DNA of 64,000 nucleotides. Origin: Comamonadaceae bacterium (GTDB lineage Bacteria; Pseudomonadota; Gammaproteobacteria; Burkholderiales; Burkholderiaceae_C). How positions within the stretch are numbered: position 1 is the first letter of the stretch; every line of letters begins with the position of its first letter. Made by a program: the position numbers and the translations under genes. This document shows, in pieces, positions 19,535-30,769 of the stretch. The stretch covers positions 41,109-105,108 of the forward strand of contig BJGT01000001.1 in the NCBI GenBank assembly GCA_014190675.1. Direction: 5' to 3'. The notes below the pieces were generated by a model. It worked only from the letters and a program-made list of their open reading frames with translations. It was not told the DNA's origin and did no database searches.

Positions 19535-21262
19535 ATGAACAAATCCAACCCGGCCATCGTCACGCAGTCTGCGGTTCGGCGTATGCCACGAGCCGCGCTG
19601 CTGCTGCTTTGTCTGGCTTATGTTCTACCGGGCTTGTTCGGGCGTGCGCCCTGGCGCAGCGACGATATCAACGCTTTTGGCTTTATGCTCGAGTTGGCCA
19701 GCGGCGGCGGTGACTGGTGGTCGCCACGAATCATGGGTTTGGTGCCAGAGGTGGATGCCTTGCTCCCCTACTGGCTAGGGGCTTGGGCCATACAGTTGGC
19801 GCCTGCTTGGCTGGGGCCAGACAATGCCGTTCGCATTCCCTCTGTTGCGCTGCTCTCCTTGGCCTTGGTAGCGACTTGGTATGGGGCCTACCATCTTGCA
19901 CGCAGCCCCAAGGCACAGCCCCTTGCCTTTGCCTTTGGCGGTGAAGCCCAGCCCGCTGACTATGCCCGAGCCCTGGCGGATGGCGCCTTGCTGGCCTTGA
20001 TCGCCTGCCTGGGTTTGGCACAGCCCGCCCACGAAACCACCGCCAGTCTGGCGCAGCTCAGTTTTTCGGCACTGGTTTTTTATGGTTTTGCAGCGGCCCC
20101 AAGCGGTAAACCGCTGCCGCTGCTCAGCATGGGGTTGGGCTTGGCTGCACTGGCGCTGTCGGGCGCCCCTAGCGTGGCGGTGCTGCTGGGCCTGGGTGGC
20201 TCTCTGAGCCTGCTGAGTCCCGAAGCAGAGCAACATCCCAGTGAGCCCGTAACACGCCGCGGGGCTACCGCCATGGTGGCAAAGTCTGTGTTGATCACCT
20301 GCTTGGTTGCACTGATGGCCAGTGCCCTGGATCTCTGGCGCTGGCGTATCGCAGTGCCGGGCACTGAAACGCAGATCTGGCTGGGCCTGGGCAAACTCCT
20401 TGTTTGGTTTACCTGGCCGACTTGGCCGCTGGCGCTTTGGAGCCTGTGGCGCTGGCGCCATCATTTTTTTCGGGCCGGCCAGTTGCCGAGTAAACACCTG
20501 CTGCTGCCACTTTGGTTTGCCGGACTGGCCCTGCTCGCAACACTCTTCACCCATTCACCCGAGCGATCCCTGTTACTGGCGCTACCGCCCCTGGCCACCC
20601 TTGCTGCCTTTGCTTTGCCCACCCTGAACCGCAGCCTATCAGCCCTGATCGATTGGTTTACCCTGTTGTTTTTCTCTGGCTGTGCGTTCATCATCTGGGT
20701 GGTTTGGGTGGCCATGCAAACCGGTGTTCCCTGGCAACCGGCGGCCAATGTGGAGCGTCTGGCGCCTGGCTTTGTGCCAAGTTTCGCGCCGCCACACTTT
20801 CTCATCGCGCTCGCGGCCACTCTGGGCTGGGTATGGCTGGTGCAATGGCGCGTTGGGCGACACCGCGCAGCCATTTGGAAGAGCCTGATCCTTCCTGCTG
20901 GAGGGGCCGCTTTGTGCTGGCTGTTACTAATGACGCTTTGGCTGCCGCTGCTCGACTATGCACGCAGCTACCTGCCCATGGTGGCTCAGGCCCAGCGGAG
21001 TATGCAGGGCAGCCCCTGTGCTCAACAAACGGGGCTAAATGCAGGGCAAATCACCGCATTGCGCTTCCACGGCGGCTTGGTCCTGACGGCCCTGCAACAA
21101 CAAAACTCGTGTGCTTGGTTGATTGTTGGCATAGACCCGACACAGCAGGCCGTAGCCACAGTTGATGCCTCAGAGTGGACGCTGCACGCCCAGTCTAGTC
21201 ACCCGACCGATCGGGACGACAACTGGCTGATCTACCGGCGGCGGGCCCAAACTGGCTTGTAG
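19535..21262 (+). CDS. Polytopic membrane protein, possible GT39/ArnT-like glycosyltransferase
   Basis: 575 aa, many hydrophobic segments; N-terminal LLCLAYVLPGLFGRAPWRSDDINAFGFMLELASGG resembles GT-C enzymes. Family assignment tentative. Confidence 0.6.
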   Translation: MNKSNPAIVTQSAVRRMPRAALLLLCLAYVLPGLFGRAPWRSDDINAFGFMLELASGGGDWWSPRIMGLVPEVDALLPYWLGAWAIQLAPAWLGPDNAVRIPSVALLSLALVATWYGAYHLARSPKAQPLAFAFGGEAQPADYARALADGALLALIACLGLAQPAHETTASLAQLSFSALVFYGFAAAPSGKPLPLLSMGLGLAALALSGAPSVAVLLGLGGSLSLLSPEAEQHPSEPVTRRGATAMVAKSVLITCLVALMASALDLWRWRIAVPGTETQIWLGLGKLLVWFTWPTWPLALWSLWRWRHHFFRAGQLPSKHLLLPLWFAGLALLATLFTHSPERSLLLALPPLATLAAFALPTLNRSLSALIDWFTLLFFSGCAFIIWVVWVAMQTGVPWQPAANVERLAPGFVPSFAPPHFLIALAATLGWVWLVQWRVGRHRAAIWKSLILPAGGAALCWLLLMTLWLPLLDYARSYLPMVAQAQRSMQGSPCAQQTGLNAGQITALRFHGGLVLTALQQQNSCAWLIVGIDPTQQAVATVDASEWTLHAQSSHPTDRDDNWLIYRRRAQTGL

Positions 21263-21300
21263 CCCTGTGGCCTGTAACGGGCTGCCAATTTGCGCTTGGG

Positions 21301-22632
21301 TCAACTGTTGCGCAACACACGGTCTGCCGGGAACACAATGGCGAACCGCGAGCCCTCACCGGTTTTACTGGCAATACTCAGTTCAGCGCCATGGCGCTGG
21401 CAGACATGTTTGACGATCGCCAAACCTAAACCGGTTCCACCGGAATCGCGCGAGCGGCTGCGGTCAACCCGGTAGAACCGCTCGGTCAAGCGGGGAATAT
21501 GCTCAGCAGAAATGCCGGGGCCGGTGTCTTCCACGGAAAACTCGGCGCCGCCGTCGGGCACACCGCGGAGCCAAACCTTAATGCTGCCGCCGGCTGGCGT
21601 GTACCGAATGGCATTGCTCACCAGATTGCTGGCGGCACTGAATATCTCGCTAGTCGCGCCCAGCAACTGTCCCTGCAACAGGCATTCAAAACTCAAGGAC
21701 TGCGTGATTTCAGGCACATCGCTTTGGCTGTGCAGCAGTTGGCGTCCCTCCTGCTCGAGCTGAGCCATGAGTTCGGCGGCGCTAATGTGTTCGGCGAAGT
21801 CTGGCGGCAGACTGCCTTCGAGATTGGAGAGCGTCAATAAATCGCTGACAAGAACCTGCATACGACGCGCTTGTACCGACATCATGGCCAGATAACTGTC
21901 TCGCTCACACTGCTTGAGAGGCAGGGTCTGAAGCGTCTCCACAAAACCCGAGAGAACCGTCAAAGGGGTGCGTATTTCGTGCGACACATTGGCTACAAAG
22001 TCACGCCGTATAGCCTCTGCCCACTTAAACGCAGTGACGTCGCGGGACAGCATCAGCAGACGACCTTCACCATAAGGGTGCATTTGCAGAGACAACTGGA
22101 TCGGATGAGAGTTTGTGCTGGCGGGACTCGATACTGTTAACTCGTGACTAAAGTCACGGGCTGCCCAGTAGGCAACGAATGCTGGATCGCGCAACAAATT
22201 GCCTAGGTACTGCTGCAGGTCACGCCGCGCATCAAGCCCAAAATGATTCGCCGCTGTTTGATTCGCCCACTCGATTCGACCATGCGCATCGAGCAATACA
22301 ACCCCGTTGGGCGAAGCTTGCAGAGCCGCCACAAAATCATTCAGCCGGGCCACACTGTCTGTGCCAACACGCTCGCGCTGCCGCAACAAACGGCTTACCC
22401 GATCTGAAATTTCGCCCCAAACACCAAGCTCCACCGGCGGGCCATCGGCTTTACCGCGGCGTAGCCAGCGCAACACCCGTACGCCAAGAAGAGAATCGAA
22501 ACAAAACCAAATCGACGAGGAGGCAATAACACCAGCCAAGGCACCCATGAGAGGCTGCTGAAAAAACAGCAGGAAACCAGCTACCGCGCCAAGCAGCTGC
22601 AACCCAAAAAATTGACATATTCTGGCGATCAC
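21301..22632 (-). CDS. phoR: Phosphate regulon sensor histidine kinase PhoR
   Basis: RRDFVANVSHEIRTPLTVLSGFVETL H-box; FYRVDRSRSRDSGGTGLGLAIVKHVCQRHGAEL; next to phoB. Confidence 0.96.
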   Translation of the reverse strand: MIARICQFFGLQLLGAVAGFLLFFQQPLMGALAGVIASSSIWFCFDSLLGVRVLRWLRRGKADGPPVELGVWGEISDRVSRLLRQRERVGTDSVARLNDFVAALQASPNGVVLLDAHGRIEWANQTAANHFGLDARRDLQQYLGNLLRDPAFVAYWAARDFSHELTVSSPASTNSHPIQLSLQMHPYGEGRLLMLSRDVTAFKWAEAIRRDFVANVSHEIRTPLTVLSGFVETLQTLPLKQCERDSYLAMMSVQARRMQVLVSDLLTLSNLEGSLPPDFAEHISAAELMAQLEQEGRQLLHSQSDVPEITQSLSFECLLQGQLLGATSEIFSAASNLVSNAIRYTPAGGSIKVWLRGVPDGGAEFSVEDTGPGISAEHIPRLTERFYRVDRSRSRDSGGTGLGLAIVKHVCQRHGAELSIASKTGEGSRFAIVFPADRVLRNS

Positions 22633-22676
22633 GGGCTCAGCATTGAAGCCTCGGGGCGAAACGGACTGAAACCAAC

Positions 22677-23395
<719 letters not shown>

Positions 23396-23399
<4 letters not shown>

Positions 23400-24097
23400 T
23401 TGACGACCGACTCGATTTGTTCCATCGAGGTATGTCGCACGTCAGCGCCCTTTACAACATAAATGATGAACTCGGCGATGTTTTTCGAGTGGTCCCCGAT
23501 GCGCTCTATCGACTTGGCCAAAAATAGCAAGTCCAAGCTCGGCGAGATCATTCGAGGGTCTTCCATCATGTAAGTGATCAGCTTTCGCACGAAACCATCA
23601 AACTCTTGGTCGATCAGGTCGTCTTCCTTCAAGATAGCAAGGGCTGCTTGGGTGTCAAGGCGCGCAAACGCGTCCAAAGCTTTGTGCAGCAATCCCGAGG
23701 CCAAGTCTGATGCCACTCTCAATTCAAGCGCAGGCAGGGATCTCGGCGCACCACTGCCAATGATGGAGCGCACCATGCGAGCAATTTTTTCGGCCTCGTC
23801 CCCCACACGCTCCAAGTTTGCCGTGGTTTTAGAGATGGCAATCAGCAGCCTCAGATCTCGCGCTGTAGGCTGGCGGCGCGCAATGATGCTGGAGAGTTCA
23901 CGGTCTATCTCCATCTCCATGGCATTGACGCGTGCCTCTGCGGCTGTGACCTGGTTTGCGACCTCAACGCTAAACTTGGATAGCGCATAAATGGCTTGGC
24001 GAATCTGTGATTCAACCAAACCGCCAAGTTCCATGACCCGGCTTGATACAGCGCTGAGCTCGGTGTCAAACTGGGTGGAGAGGTGTTTGTCAGGCAT
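23396..24097 (-). CDS. phoU: Phosphate transport system regulator PhoU
   Basis: HLSTQFDTELSAVSSRVMELGGLVESQIRQAIYAL; ERVGDEAEKIARMV; ERIGDHSKNIAEFIIYVVKG. Confidence 0.97.
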
Positions 24098-24106
24098 GTG
24101 GTGTCC

Positions 24107-24886
24107 TTATCCGAAACGACCGGTGATGTAGTCTTCAGTTTCCTTGCGGTTTGGCTTGAAGAAAATTTGCTCGGTAGCGCCAAACTCTACCAAATCCCCA
24201 AGGTACATGTAGGCTGTGTAATCGCTGCAGCGAGCCGCCTGCTGCATGTTATGGGTCACGATCACCACGGTGTAATCGTTCTTGAGCTCGGTAATCAGCT
24301 CCTCAATTTTTGCCGTCGAGATGGGGTCGAGCGCAGAGCAGGGTTCGTCAAGCAAGAGAACTTCGGGTTTGATCGCAATACCCCGAGCGATACACAAGCG
24401 CTGTTGCTGCCCGCCAGACAGGCTAGACCCGCTTTGGTCCAGTTTGTCCCTGACCTCTCCCCACAGCGCCGCTTTGCGCAATGCCCATTCGACCCGCTCC
24501 TCTAAATCTGCCGAATTCAAACTCTCAAACAGTTTCACGCCAAATGCCACGTTATCAAAAATAGACATCGGAAACGGCGTTGGTTTCTGAAACACCATCC
24601 CTACTTTGGCACGCAGCAGTGCCACGTCTTCTTTGCTGCGTAGCAGGTCGTGTCCGTCGAGGAGGATTTCGCCTTCTGCCCGCTGCTCGGGGTATAACTC
24701 AAACATTCGGTTGAACACGCGCAGGAGGGTTGACTTACCGCAGCCGGATGGTCCAATGAAGGCCGTTACCTTTTTCTCCGGAATCTCCAGATTGATGGCT
24801 TTGAGGGCATGGAATTTTCCGTAATAGAAATCCAAATTTTTCACTGCAATCTTGGCCCGCTCTGGTGCGGCGCTTATGGCATTCAT
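24107..24886 (-). CDS. pstB: Phosphate ABC transporter ATP-binding protein PstB
   Basis: [69 protein letters not shown]. Confidence 0.98.
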   Translation of the reverse strand: MNAISAAPERAKIAVKNLDFYYGKFHALKAINLEIPEKKVTAFIGPSGCGKSTLLRVFNRMFELYPEQRAEGEILLDGHDLLRSKEDVALLRAKVGMVFQKPTPFPMSIFDNVAFGVKLFESLNSADLEERVEWALRKAALWGEVRDKLDQSGSSLSGGQQQRLCIARGIAIKPEVLLLDEPCSALDPISTAKIEELITELKNDYTVVIVTHNMQQAARCSDYTAYMYLGDLVEFGATEQIFFKPNRKETEDYITGRFG

Positions 24887-24926
24887 AGAGTTCCAATCTT
24901 TTTTTGGGGCCTGTCAGGCCGGCTGC

Positions 24927-25811
24927 CTAAATCTTACTTCTGGTCAATACACGGGCAAGGATATTGAGTCCCAGCACCGCCAGCGTGATGATGAAGACGC
25001 CGGCCCAGGCCAGTTTTTGCCAGTTTTCATAGGGACTCATGGCAAACTTGAAAATCGTCACAGGCAAGCTTGCCATCGGCTCAGTCACGCTGGAGGTCCA
25101 AAACTGGTTACTCAGGGCGGTAAAGAGCAGCGGAGCGGTTTCGCCAGCTATCCTGGCGACCGCGAGCAATACCCCTGTGACCACACCGGCCCGCGCAGAC
25201 CGCAGCGTGATGCTGAGGATGACCTTCCACTTTGGCGCTCCCAGGGCATAGGCGGCCTCACGCAGACCAGATGGAACCAGTTGCAACATGTTTTCTGTGG
25301 TTCTGATGACAATAGGAACCACAATAAGCGCCAAAGCCACCACGCCAGCAATGCCAGAGAAGGACTTGTACCGAAACACAATGACGGAATAAACAAATAA
25401 ACCAATCACAATCGAAGGCGCGGACAAAAGTATGTCGTTGACAAAACGCGTGACCGAGGCCAACCATCCCTGGGAATCAAATTCGGCAAGGTAAATACCA
25501 GCGAGCACGCCAATCGGCGTACCAACCAAAGCGGCCAGCATCACCATGAGAAAAGAGCCATAAATGGCGTTGGCCAATCCTCCTTCGTCATTTGGCGGCG
25601 GTGTCATTTCGGTCAGTGTGGTCCAGTTCATGCCGCCGATTCCGAGAACAATCGTGTCAAACAGAATCCAAAACAGCCAGAGCAAACCGAACGCCATGGC
25701 CAGCAAAGACATCACCAGTGCCACCTGGTTGACAAATTTTCGACCTGCGAACTTGGCTTTTCGAGCGGCTTGCAGATCTGCCTGCTTCAACAGAAGCTCA
25801 CCCGTCGTCAT
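24927..25811 (-). CDS. pstA: Phosphate ABC transporter permease PstA
   Basis: Permease motif [48 protein letters not shown]; position in pst operon. Confidence 0.96.
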   Translation of the reverse strand: MTTGELLLKQADLQAARKAKFAGRKFVNQVALVMSLLAMAFGLLWLFWILFDTIVLGIGGMNWTTLTEMTPPPNDEGGLANAIYGSFLMVMLAALVGTPIGVLAGIYLAEFDSQGWLASVTRFVNDILLSAPSIVIGLFVYSVIVFRYKSFSGIAGVVALALIVVPIVIRTTENMLQLVPSGLREAAYALGAPKWKVILSITLRSARAGVVTGVLLAVARIAGETAPLLFTALSNQFWTSSVTEPMASLPVTIFKFAMSPYENWQKLAWAGVFIITLAVLGLNILARVLTRSKI

Positions 25812-26773
25812 GTCTTGAGTCCTTCGTTTTTCTTGAGTTGCGAGAGCAGTACTTTGGACAGCGTCAGGATCACGAAGGTGATAAAAAATAAGACTAGGCC
25901 AAGGTACATCAAAGAAGCTTGGTGCAAACCTTCACCGGCCTCTGCAAATTCATTTGCCAGGGCCGAAGTGATGCTGTTGGCGGCCTGAAAAAGACTCAGT
26001 GAATCAAGTTGGTTGAAATTACCTATGACAAAAGTCACCGCCATGGTTTCACCAATGGCTCTGCCCAAACCCAGCATGATGCCGCCAATGACGCCAGACT
26101 TCGTATAGGGCAAAACCACTTTGGTTACCACCTCCCAAGTCGTGGCGCCCAGGCCGTAGGCCGATTCTTTGAGCAGGGTTGGTGTGACCTCAAACACATC
26201 TCGCATTACCGCCGCAATGAAAGGAATGATCATGATGGCCAAAATGATGCCGGCCGATAAAATACCTATACCAACCGGTGGCCCCGACAACAGGGCGCCT
26301 AAATAAGGTAAACCGCCAAACGCCGATTGAAGCGGTTGTTGAACATATTGGGCCAACAGGGGCCCAAACACCAAAAGACCCCACATGCCATACACAATCG
26401 ACGGTATTGCGGCCAACAATTCGATGGCTGTGCCTAGCGGGCGCTTCAGCCAAGCCGGGGAGAGCTCTGTCAGAAAAACCGCGATACCAAAACTCACCGG
26501 CACTGCAATCAGCAAGGCGATCAACGACGTCATGAGCGTGCCGTAAATCATGACCAATCCGCCAAAGTCTTGCTTCACAGGGTCCCAGCTGGTGCTGCTA
26601 AGAAAGCCAAAGCCGTAGCGACTGATCGCCGGCCAAGCACTGATGGTGAGGGAAACCAATATAGCCATCAGTGTGGCAAGCGTAAACAAAGCTGCGCCCT
26701 TGGCTAGCCAGGCAAAAATTCGGTCCGCCAGGGGCCCTGAACGGGGTTTGTTTTTTGGAGGGGGTTTTGTCAT
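25808..26773 (-). CDS. pstC: Phosphate ABC transporter permease PstC
   Basis: [51 protein letters not shown]. Start at MTKPPPKNK (26773) preferred; ORF opens to 26884. Confidence 0.95.
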   Translation of the reverse strand: MTKPPPKNKPRSGPLADRIFAWLAKGAALFTLATLMAILVSLTISAWPAISRYGFGFLSSTSWDPVKQDFGGLVMIYGTLMTSLIALLIAVPVSFGIAVFLTELSPAWLKRPLGTAIELLAAIPSIVYGMWGLLVFGPLLAQYVQQPLQSAFGGLPYLGALLSGPPVGIGILSAGIILAIMIIPFIAAVMRDVFEVTPTLLKESAYGLGATTWEVVTKVVLPYTKSGVIGGIMLGLGRAIGETMAVTFVIGNFNQLDSLSLFQAANSITSALANEFAEAGEGLHQASLMYLGLVLFFITFVILTLSKVLLSQLKKNEGLKT

Positions 26774-26880
26774 GCTGTGACCGCTCGAAGCTAGCGACTG
26801 GTCTGCGGCAAGATCAGAAACTGTCAGTGTAGATGACACGGGCACCCCTTGAAGATCCAAAAACGTCGCACCAGTTCCAA

Positions 26881-27924
26881 TCACTTGAAAGCGATGGTTT
26901 TCCCTGATGCGTCTTTGAGTTCGCCCCAGGCCTTTTCAATGGCCGCCACAACTGGCTTAGGCATTGGCACATAGTCAAGATCGTCTGCTACTTTGTCGCC
27001 GTTTTTGTAAGCCCAAGAAAAGAACTTCAAGGTCTCTGTGGCGCTTGTTGGCTTATCCTGCAGTTTGTGCATCAGAATGAATGTGGCACCTGAAATTGGC
27101 CAAGCATCCTTGCCAGGCTGATTGGTCAGAATTTGGTAGAAACTCTTGGTCCAGTCGGCACCAACAGCGGCCGCTTTGAAGGCGCTGTCGTCCGGAGCCA
27201 CGAAGACGCCACTAGAATTTTGCATTAATGTGTAAGTCATTTTGTTCTGCTTGACGTAGGCGTATTCCACGTAGCCTATGGAGTTTGGCAGTCGGCCCAC
27301 AAAAGCTGCTACGCCTTCGTTACCCTTGCCGCCGGCCCCGGTAGGCCAATTGACCGCCGTACCCTCGCCAACCTTGATCTTCCAATCCGGATTAACCTTG
27401 CTCAGGTAATTGGTAAAAATAAACGAAGTCCCGGAACCGTCAGCGCGCCGAACCGGCGCAATCGCTGCATCTGGCAAGGCCAAGCCAGGGTTCAAGGCTT
27501 TGATTGCCGCATCGTCCCACTTGCTGATTTTGCCCAGAAAAATATCACCCAGCACGGCACCACTGAGCTTCATTTGCCCCGGGGCAATGCCCTTGATGTT
27601 GACTACAGGGACGACACCGCCAATGACTGTGGGAAATTGAATTTGCCCTTTCTTGAGCAGTTCGTCGTCGGTGAGGGGCATGTCAGACGCACCAAAATCA
27701 ACGGTTTTGGAGTCGATTTGTTTGATACCGGCGCCCGACCCCACCGACTGGTAGTTGATCCTGACACCAGTTGCCTTGTTGTAGTCGGCGGCCCACTTGG
27801 AGTACAGGGGCGCTGGGAAAGTCGCACCAGCGCCTGTGACTTCCTGCGCTGATACCATCGATGCTGTAAGCAGTGCCAGTGCGCAGGCTGAAGCGGTTAG
27901 AGGGCTTTGAAAACAAAATTTCAT
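26881..27924 (-). CDS. pstS: Phosphate ABC transporter substrate-binding protein PstS
   Basis: Signal peptide; [61 protein letters not shown]. Confidence 0.97.
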   Translation of the reverse strand: MKFCFQSPLTASACALALLTASMVSAQEVTGAGATFPAPLYSKWAADYNKATGVRINYQSVGSGAGIKQIDSKTVDFGASDMPLTDDELLKKGQIQFPTVIGGVVPVVNIKGIAPGQMKLSGAVLGDIFLGKISKWDDAAIKALNPGLALPDAAIAPVRRADGSGTSFIFTNYLSKVNPDWKIKVGEGTAVNWPTGAGGKGNEGVAAFVGRLPNSIGYVEYAYVKQNKMTYTLMQNSSGVFVAPDDSAFKAAAVGADWTKSFYQILTNQPGKDAWPISGATFILMHKLQDKPTSATETLKFFSWAYKNGDKVADDLDYVPMPKPVVAAIEKAWGELKDASGKTIAFK

Positions 27925-27984
27925 GGAATTCCTTTCGATTGATGAGTTAAACCGCGGTTAAGTCTTGTGAATTTACCTGCAAAA

Positions 27985-28003
27985 TATGTCTTTTTCGTGA
28001 CAA
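27985..28003 (-). promoter_or_regulatory. Candidate (degenerate) Pho box upstream of pstS
   Basis: Minus strand TTGTCACGAAAAAGACAT: one intact TGTCA half-site with AGACA 11 nt on. Confidence 0.4.
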
Positions 28004-28046
28004 ACCCGCCTAGTTTTTGGTCATTCCCTGGAACACATGTTGAATT

Positions 28047-28068
28047 CTTGTCACGAGAATGTCATTTT
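28047..28068 (+). promoter_or_regulatory. Candidate Pho box upstream of ppk2
   Basis: CTTGTCACGAGAATGTCATTTT: TGTCA at 28049 and 28060 (11-nt period), with another at 28082 (22 nt on). Confidence 0.6.
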
Positions 28069-28113
28069 TAAACCCTAAGGTTGTCAGCTTGAAAATTTAG
28101 TTGGGAGCTTGAC

Positions 28114-29034
28114 ATGAAAAAATCCACCGAACAAGGCTTGGCACTGCGTATCGCGCAGGATGTTGTGGACAGCTACGACGAGGAATTTGAACTCGAACTC
28201 GAAGACCGGGCCGCGGACGCCATGCCTGGCAGCGGCGTTGATACCGGCTCAGCAGAGTTCAGAGAAAGCCGCAGGCGTTATTTTCGAGAGCTTTTTCGCA
28301 TGCAGGCAGAGCTCGTTAAGCTGCAGGACTGGGTTGTCAAAACCGGACATAAGCTGGTGATTTTGTTTGAGGGGCGGGATGCCGCTGGCAAAGGTGGCGT
28401 GATCAAGCGCATCACCCAGCGGCTCAACCCACGCGTCTGCCGGGTGGCGGCCTTGGCGGCGCCAAATGAACGAGAGAAAACACAGTGGTACTTTCAGCGC
28501 TTTGTGTCGCACCTGCCAGCGGCCGGAGAAATTGTGCTGTTTGACCGGAGCTGGTACAACCGGGCAGGCGTCGAGCGGGTCATGGGTTTTTGCTCGGACG
28601 AGCAATACGAAGAATTTTTCCGCTCGGTGCCCGAATTCGAGAAAATGCTGGTGCGTTCTGGCATACAGCTGATCAAATACTGGTTCTCAATTTCTGACGA
28701 GGAGCAGTACGTACGCTTTCAGAGCCGGATTCAAGACCCCCTCAAGCAATGGAAACTTAGCCCCATGGATCTCGAATCTCGGCGCCGCTGGGAGGAATAC
28801 ACCAAGGCTAAGGAGGTGATGCTGGACCGCACGCATATCGAACAGGCTCCTTGGCGGATCGTGCATGCAGACGACAAGAAGAAAGCCAGGATCAACTGCA
28901 TTCACCACCTGCTCACCCAGATACCTTATGCCGAGATTGAACACGCCGAGATTGTGTTGCCGCTGCGGGAACGCCACGACGACTATGTACGCAAACCAAT
29001 ACCGCAAGATCTGTTGGTACCGCAGGTTTTTTGA
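28114..29034 (+). CDS. ppk2: Polyphosphate kinase 2 (PPK2 family)
   Basis: LVILFEGRDAAGKGGVIKRITQRLNPR Walker A; FDRSWYNRAGVERVMGFCS; LIKYWFSISDEEQ; RRWEEYTKAKEVML. Confidence 0.96.
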   Translation: MKKSTEQGLALRIAQDVVDSYDEEFELELEDRAADAMPGSGVDTGSAEFRESRRRYFRELFRMQAELVKLQDWVVKTGHKLVILFEGRDAAGKGGVIKRITQRLNPRVCRVAALAAPNEREKTQWYFQRFVSHLPAAGEIVLFDRSWYNRAGVERVMGFCSDEQYEEFFRSVPEFEKMLVRSGIQLIKYWFSISDEEQYVRFQSRIQDPLKQWKLSPMDLESRRRWEEYTKAKEVMLDRTHIEQAPWRIVHADDKKKARINCIHHLLTQIPYAEIEHAEIVLPLRERHDDYVRKPIPQDLLVPQVF

Positions 29035-29115
29035 ACTCACGCGCATCCCGAAGCAGGCCAAAATCGGCGTGGTCATCGTCGTGCGGAACGCCACCAGAAC
29101 AACAAGCACACCCTC

Positions 29116-30630
29116 ATGCCCACCCCACATCGTCTTGCAGCCATTGATCTTGGCTCGAACAGCTTTCGTCTGGAAATCGGGCAGGTTGAGCAGGGCGTTT
29201 TTCAACGAACTGAGTACCTCAAGGAGACCGTGCGCCAGGGCAACGGCCTGGACGAGGATAGAAACCTGACAACCCAGGCCATGCAGCGCGGCTGGGACTG
29301 CTTAGCACGGTTTGGCGAGCGATTGGCCGGTTTTAAAAGCCATGAGGTCCGTGCGGTAGCCACACAAACCTTGCGCGAGGCGCGTAATCGGGACGAGTTT
29401 TTGCGTCGCGGGGTAGCCATGCTCGGATTCCCCATTGATGTGATTTCCGGCCGCGAGGAAGCTCGCCTGATTTACCAGGGGGTGAGCCAGGCGCTGCCAC
29501 CGAGTGATGATCGACGCCTGGTGGTCGATATTGGCGGGCGTTCGACGGAGATTGTGTTGGGGCGTGGCCGCATGCCCAGCCGCATGGAGTCATGCCGGGT
29601 CGGTAGCATCACCTGGTCGAACCGCTACTTTGCGGATCAAGATTTTTCCAAAGGGGCTTTTCAGCGGGCTGAAGTCGCCGCCAAGGCGGTACTCGACGAA
29701 GTGACCAATGCCTACCCTCGAGAGAGTTGGGATGTCGCCTATGGATCAGCGGGCACGGTTGGTGCGGTGGCTGATGTTCTGGCAGCGGCCGGCTGGCCGG
29801 CAGATTCCATCACACCATCGGGCTTGGACTGGCTGGTCGAGAAGCTCATCAGCGTCCAGAGCGCTGAGCGGCTCCGTTTGCCTGGCTTGAAGGACGACCG
29901 GCGCGCATTGATTGGGGGAGGTTTAAGTATTTTGCGAGCGGTTTTCGAGCTGCTGCAAATTGATCGCATGGTGCTCAACCCTGGTGGGCTCCGACATGGT
30001 CTGTTGGCCGAATTGATGGGGCAGGCACCTGAGCAGTCAGACTTGCGCTCCAGATCAGTGGCGCGACTGGCTGTTAAATTTGGCGCGGAGTCGGCCCAAA
30101 GCCAGCGGGTTGGCCGAGTTGCTCGCAATTTTTTGAACGCCTTGGTGGTCTGCAATCCACCAAGCGAAGCCCTGGCGACCGAGCGCCTGCAAAGAAAGCT
30201 CAATTGGGCAGCCGATTTGCACGAAATTGGCAGCCATATTTCACACACCGATTACCACAAGCACGGCGCCTATATTTTGGACAACGCTGACGCGATGGGC
30301 TTCACCCAGTCTGAGTTGCACAGGCTCAGCCTGCTGGTTTTGGGGCACCGGGGAAAACTTCGCAAGCTGGGGGCAGATTTCACTGACACAGCTTTTATAT
30401 TCCAGTTGCTTTCCCTGAGGCTGGCTGTCATCCTGTGCCATGCCCGAAACGACCCTGTGACGGACGGGCTGCTGCTGTCGACATCCGGCAATGCTGACCA
30501 ATGCATTTCTCTGCATTACGCGCAGGCTTGGGGCATCGCTTTCCCGCAATCTTTGCACCTGCTGCAAGAAGAGGTGATCGCCTGGCAAAAAACTCCATGG
30601 GCCTTGCAATTGAATGAAGGAAATCCTTAA
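29116..30630 (+). CDS. ppx: Exopolyphosphatase Ppx/GppA
   Basis: AAIDLGSNSFRLEIGQVEQG; VVDIGGRSTEIVLGRG; GSAGTVGAV; HD-like C-terminal region DLHEIGSHISHTDYHKHGAYIL. Confidence 0.96.
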   Translation: MPTPHRLAAIDLGSNSFRLEIGQVEQGVFQRTEYLKETVRQGNGLDEDRNLTTQAMQRGWDCLARFGERLAGFKSHEVRAVATQTLREARNRDEFLRRGVAMLGFPIDVISGREEARLIYQGVSQALPPSDDRRLVVDIGGRSTEIVLGRGRMPSRMESCRVGSITWSNRYFADQDFSKGAFQRAEVAAKAVLDEVTNAYPRESWDVAYGSAGTVGAVADVLAAAGWPADSITPSGLDWLVEKLISVQSAERLRLPGLKDDRRALIGGGLSILRAVFELLQIDRMVLNPGGLRHGLLAELMGQAPEQSDLRSRSVARLAVKFGAESAQSQRVGRVARNFLNALVVCNPPSEALATERLQRKLNWAADLHEIGSHISHTDYHKHGAYILDNADAMGFTQSELHRLSLLVLGHRGKLRKLGADFTDTAFIFQLLSLRLAVILCHARNDPVTDGLLLSTSGNADQCISLHYAQAWGIAFPQSLHLLQEEVIAWQKTPWALQLNEGNP

Positions 30631-30722
30631 AAAATTGAGTTAAACCGAAATTTTCCATGAGGCGAACCTACGGTTCTGTTTGGGTGTCAGCGGCGCATTG
30701 ACGGTCAGTTTTAACAGGGCAT

Positions 30723-30749
30723 TGATAAATGGTATAAACTGTATAAATC
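30723..30749 (+). repeat. Three spaced 9-nt near-repeats (TGATAAAtg GTATAAAct GTATAAAtc)
   Basis: Direct reading at 30723, 30732 and 30741, about 20 nt upstream of the start of the KAP-rich protein. Confidence 0.6.
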
Positions 30750-30769
30750 GTTTTTTAAGGAGCTGTTAC

